Shown here one piece after another: positions 23,195 to 25,105 of a stretch of DNA of 25,105 nt. The DNA is from a virus: IMG/VR virus record IMGVR_UViG_3300017748_000126, positions 1 through 25,105 of that record. One strand, written 5' to 3'. Below the pieces are notes generated by a model. The model was not told the origin of the DNA, made no database searches, and worked only from the letters and a program-made list of their open reading frames with translations. Position 1 is the stretch's first letter. Each line of letters begins with the position of its first letter. The position numbers and the translations under genes were made by a program.

Positions 23195-25105
23195 TTATTT
23201 TATATTTTTAAATGCAGACTTTTTAAATTTAGTAAATTTAGATTTTTTTCCCCTACCCAAATTTTTAAATGCCCTCATATTTAATTTATACAAATTTTTA
23301 GACTTTTCCAAGTTATCCCCTGACATATCACTCTCTTTACGCTTTAAATACCCTCTATTTGATTGTTGCACCTTTGCAAATGCAACTAATGCAGAAAAGG
23401 CTACCATTCTATCTACATTTAATCCAGGGAAATATTGTGACATTTCAGTAAGCAACATTGGGTCAGGTATTCTATCAATTCCTAATGTTTGAGATATAAC
23501 TTCTCCATTGTCATCTAACTCTTCATCAATAGCTTCACGTACATATTCTAATGCATAAGATATTAAATGACTTTTAAATAATGTTCCTGTATTTTTCCAT
23601 CCATATTCTTGGAATACATTTTGATTAGATCCAAGATCTTTTAAAAATAAAATTTGTTGTTTTGGTACTAGATATTTTTGTTTCTTTCTAGCTATCATAT
23701 GCTGAATAAATAATGATATATTATTCTCAACAATTGTCCATGCTTTATACCATTCTATTATTAGTTCTAGTTGCTCATGTGTTTTATTTATATCATCATA
23801 TCTACCACACCAAGATGCAACTATTTTATCTTTTTCTACAAAAGTTTCAGGGCCATCTGGTGTTTCTCTAGTTATTTCAATAGGGTTTTTATAAACAAAT
23901 ATACTACATAAAGAATCTGATGTAGTTGTTTTACCTTCTGATACAGGGTCAATAGATGCGTAATACATTCCAAATCCTGGATTTTTTACAGGTCTTTCCC
24001 AAACAACTAATGATCCAGTTTTATCTTCCATTTTCTTTTTTACTGGAAAATGAGATATTGGAAGTTTTTTTGTTCTTTTTGCAATTATACCTTTTTGATC
24101 TCTTTCTAGTTTTATAAATTCATATGAGTATTCTTTGTCTTCTATTTTTTTTAATTGTTTTGCAATAATACCTTGTGGAAAAATTGATGCTTGTCTATAT
24201 GCAAAAGCTTCTGCAATATCAATAGGTTTTTGAGATATACGTAATTGATATTGTTCTGGTGATAAATCTTTTTCCCACTGACCTCTTTCATTTCTAATTG
24301 CTTTTAAAGCATCTTTAACTTCTGAATTTCCATATTTATCAATATGTGGAGGCATTGACCATTGTTCTGGAATAAATAATCCAGCAATACCTATAGTTCC
24401 TTTATCATCCATAAGATCTGTTTCTACAGCATATATATCATTTGCTTGTGGATTAAGTATCATTTCTTTTAACGGATTACATTGATCAAGATCACCAACT
24501 GATCCAGCAGCAATAAACATACCTGTTGTCATCATACCTGATGTCATTGCTGGTCTAATATATTCATATGTTTGATCCATCTTAGGAGCAATACCAGCTT
24601 CTTCATGAAAGAAGTAAGTACAAGGCCCACCTACACCAGTTGTTGGATTTTTTTCAAAAGATGCACCTTGTATTTTAGACATAAGTCCTTTGTTAGTTTT
24701 TCTGTTATTTATTCTTACTTCTATTTTTTGTTCCCATAATAAAATCTTTTCAGGTGTACATGGTCTATACCATGCAGTATGTTCATTTAAAAATGTTTTA
24801 TATTCATCTAAAAATTTCCATGAGCCTTTATCATTTATATAATCTTTAAGTGATGCACCTATTTTACATATAGATCCTTCTTCAAACCAAAATTGATTTA
24901 AAAGTTTTGCCATATGAAAATAAGAAGAAGCTATTTGTCTTTTTTTAAGTATAGCAACATGTTTATAATTTAATTCTGCTAGTACTTCATATAGTGCCAT
25001 ATGATATTGAGCATCTCTTACTTTTGCAAAACCATACTTTTTTTCTTCTTTATCAAATATTGGTAAGAAGTTTAACCACATATAATAATCTCTTGTAAGA
25101 TACCA
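23195..25105 (-). CDS. terL: Terminase large subunit, 5' end cut by window edge
   Basis: The DNA-packaging motor ATPase and nuclease. The frame is open through base 25105, with eight more codons (WYLTRDYY) before the first internal Met at 25081, so the true start lies outside the window; 636 residues are visible. Counting from that Met, the ATPase has a Walker A-like element KKRQIASS (46-53), Walker B TYFFHEEAG (155-163, E160/E161) and a coupling segment MFIAAGSVGD (188-197). The nuclease has SIDPVSEGKTTTSDS (D378), VENN (E452) and VDRMVAFSAL (D557), which form the RNase H-like metal triad. The Walker A-like element lacks the usual glycines of the G-x4-G-K-S/T pattern. The C-terminus is very Lys-rich. 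It cuts the concatemer and pumps DNA into the portal, whose gene follows after the 33-residue gene. Confidence 0.96.
   Translation of the reverse strand, partial: WYLTRDYYMWLNFLPIFDKEEKKYGFAKVRDAQYHMALYEVLAELNYKHVAILKKRQIASSYFHMAKLLNQFWFEEGSICKIGASLKDYINDKGSWKFLDEYKTFLNEHTAWYRPCTPEKILLWEQKIEVRINNRKTNKGLMSKIQGASFEKNPTTGVGGPCTYFFHEEAGIAPKMDQTYEYIRPAMTSGMMTTGMFIAAGSVGDLDQCNPLKEMILNPQANDIYAVETDLMDDKGTIGIAGLFIPEQWSMPPHIDKYGNSEVKDALKAIRNERGQWEKDLSPEQYQLRISQKPIDIAEAFAYRQASIFPQGIIAKQLKKIEDKEYSYEFIKLERDQKGIIAKRTKKLPISHFPVKKKMEDKTGSLVVWERPVKNPGFGMYYASIDPVSEGKTTTSDSLCSIFVYKNPIEITRETPDGPETFVEKDKIVASWCGRYDDINKTHEQLELIIEWYKAWTIVENNISLFIQHMIARKKQKYLVPKQQILFLKDLGSNQNVFQEYGWKNTGTLFKSHLISYALEYVREAIDEELDDNGEVISQTLGIDRIPDPMLLTEMSQYFPGLNVDRMVAFSALVAFAKVQQSNRGYLKRKESDMSGDNLEKSKNLYKLNMRAFKNLGRGKKSKFTKFKKSAFKNIK

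Overview
This window is most likely part of a crAss-like phage genome (order Crassvirales, tailed dsDNA phages of Bacteroidota). It covers the virion assembly block. The DNA is strongly AT-rich, and every supported gene lies on the minus strand, so transcription runs from base 25105 down to base 1. The assignment rests on the set and order of genes: large terminase, portal, acidic scaffold-like protein, HK97-type major capsid protein, several connector or ring-type proteins, calcineurin-like metallophosphatase, and a run of hub/ring proteins ending in the start of a large muzzle/stabilisation-like protein. Leaders are A/T-rich without clear Shine-Dalgarno sequences, as is usual in Bacteroidota. 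Of the 20 visible stop codons I read 19 as TAA and one as TAG, and the long frames are intact under the standard code.

Layout, in order of transcription. (1) Packaging and head, 25105-15780: terminase (5' end cut by the window edge), a 33-residue microprotein, portal, a small beta-rich protein, scaffold-like protein, a second small beta-rich protein, a 47-residue protein, a third small beta-rich protein, and the major capsid protein. The three small beta-rich proteins look like paralogues and are candidate capsid decoration proteins. (2) Connector genes, 15696-13793: two conserved virion proteins. (3) Appendage region, 13683-4360: an abundant-looking 502-residue protein of unknown role, a 182-residue Cys-containing protein, and three modular appendage proteins of 944, 1180 and 208 residues with fibronectin-III-like and lectin-like domains and Cys-rich N-termini. 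(4) Metallophosphatase and tail hub, 4230-1: metallophosphatase, a basic conserved protein, two hub/ring proteins, and the N-terminal 285 residues of the muzzle-like protein, which runs off the window.

Regulation is visible. An A/T-rich motif, best form TTTTGTATATTATATATGTA on the minus strand, occurs in two exact copies and four weaker ones. All six lie in intergenic gaps just upstream of a gene. Three rho-independent terminators sit after the major capsid gene, the 502-residue gene and the 208-residue gene. Two of these are followed at once by the motif, giving back-to-back terminator/promoter junctions that divide the block into transcription units. Within units, genes are packed with 0-11 base gaps or TAATG stop/start overlaps, which suggests translational coupling.

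No tRNA, CRISPR array, insertion sequence or integrase was seen. No intergenic stretch exceeds 300 bases; the longest, 12036-12174, is 139 bases.
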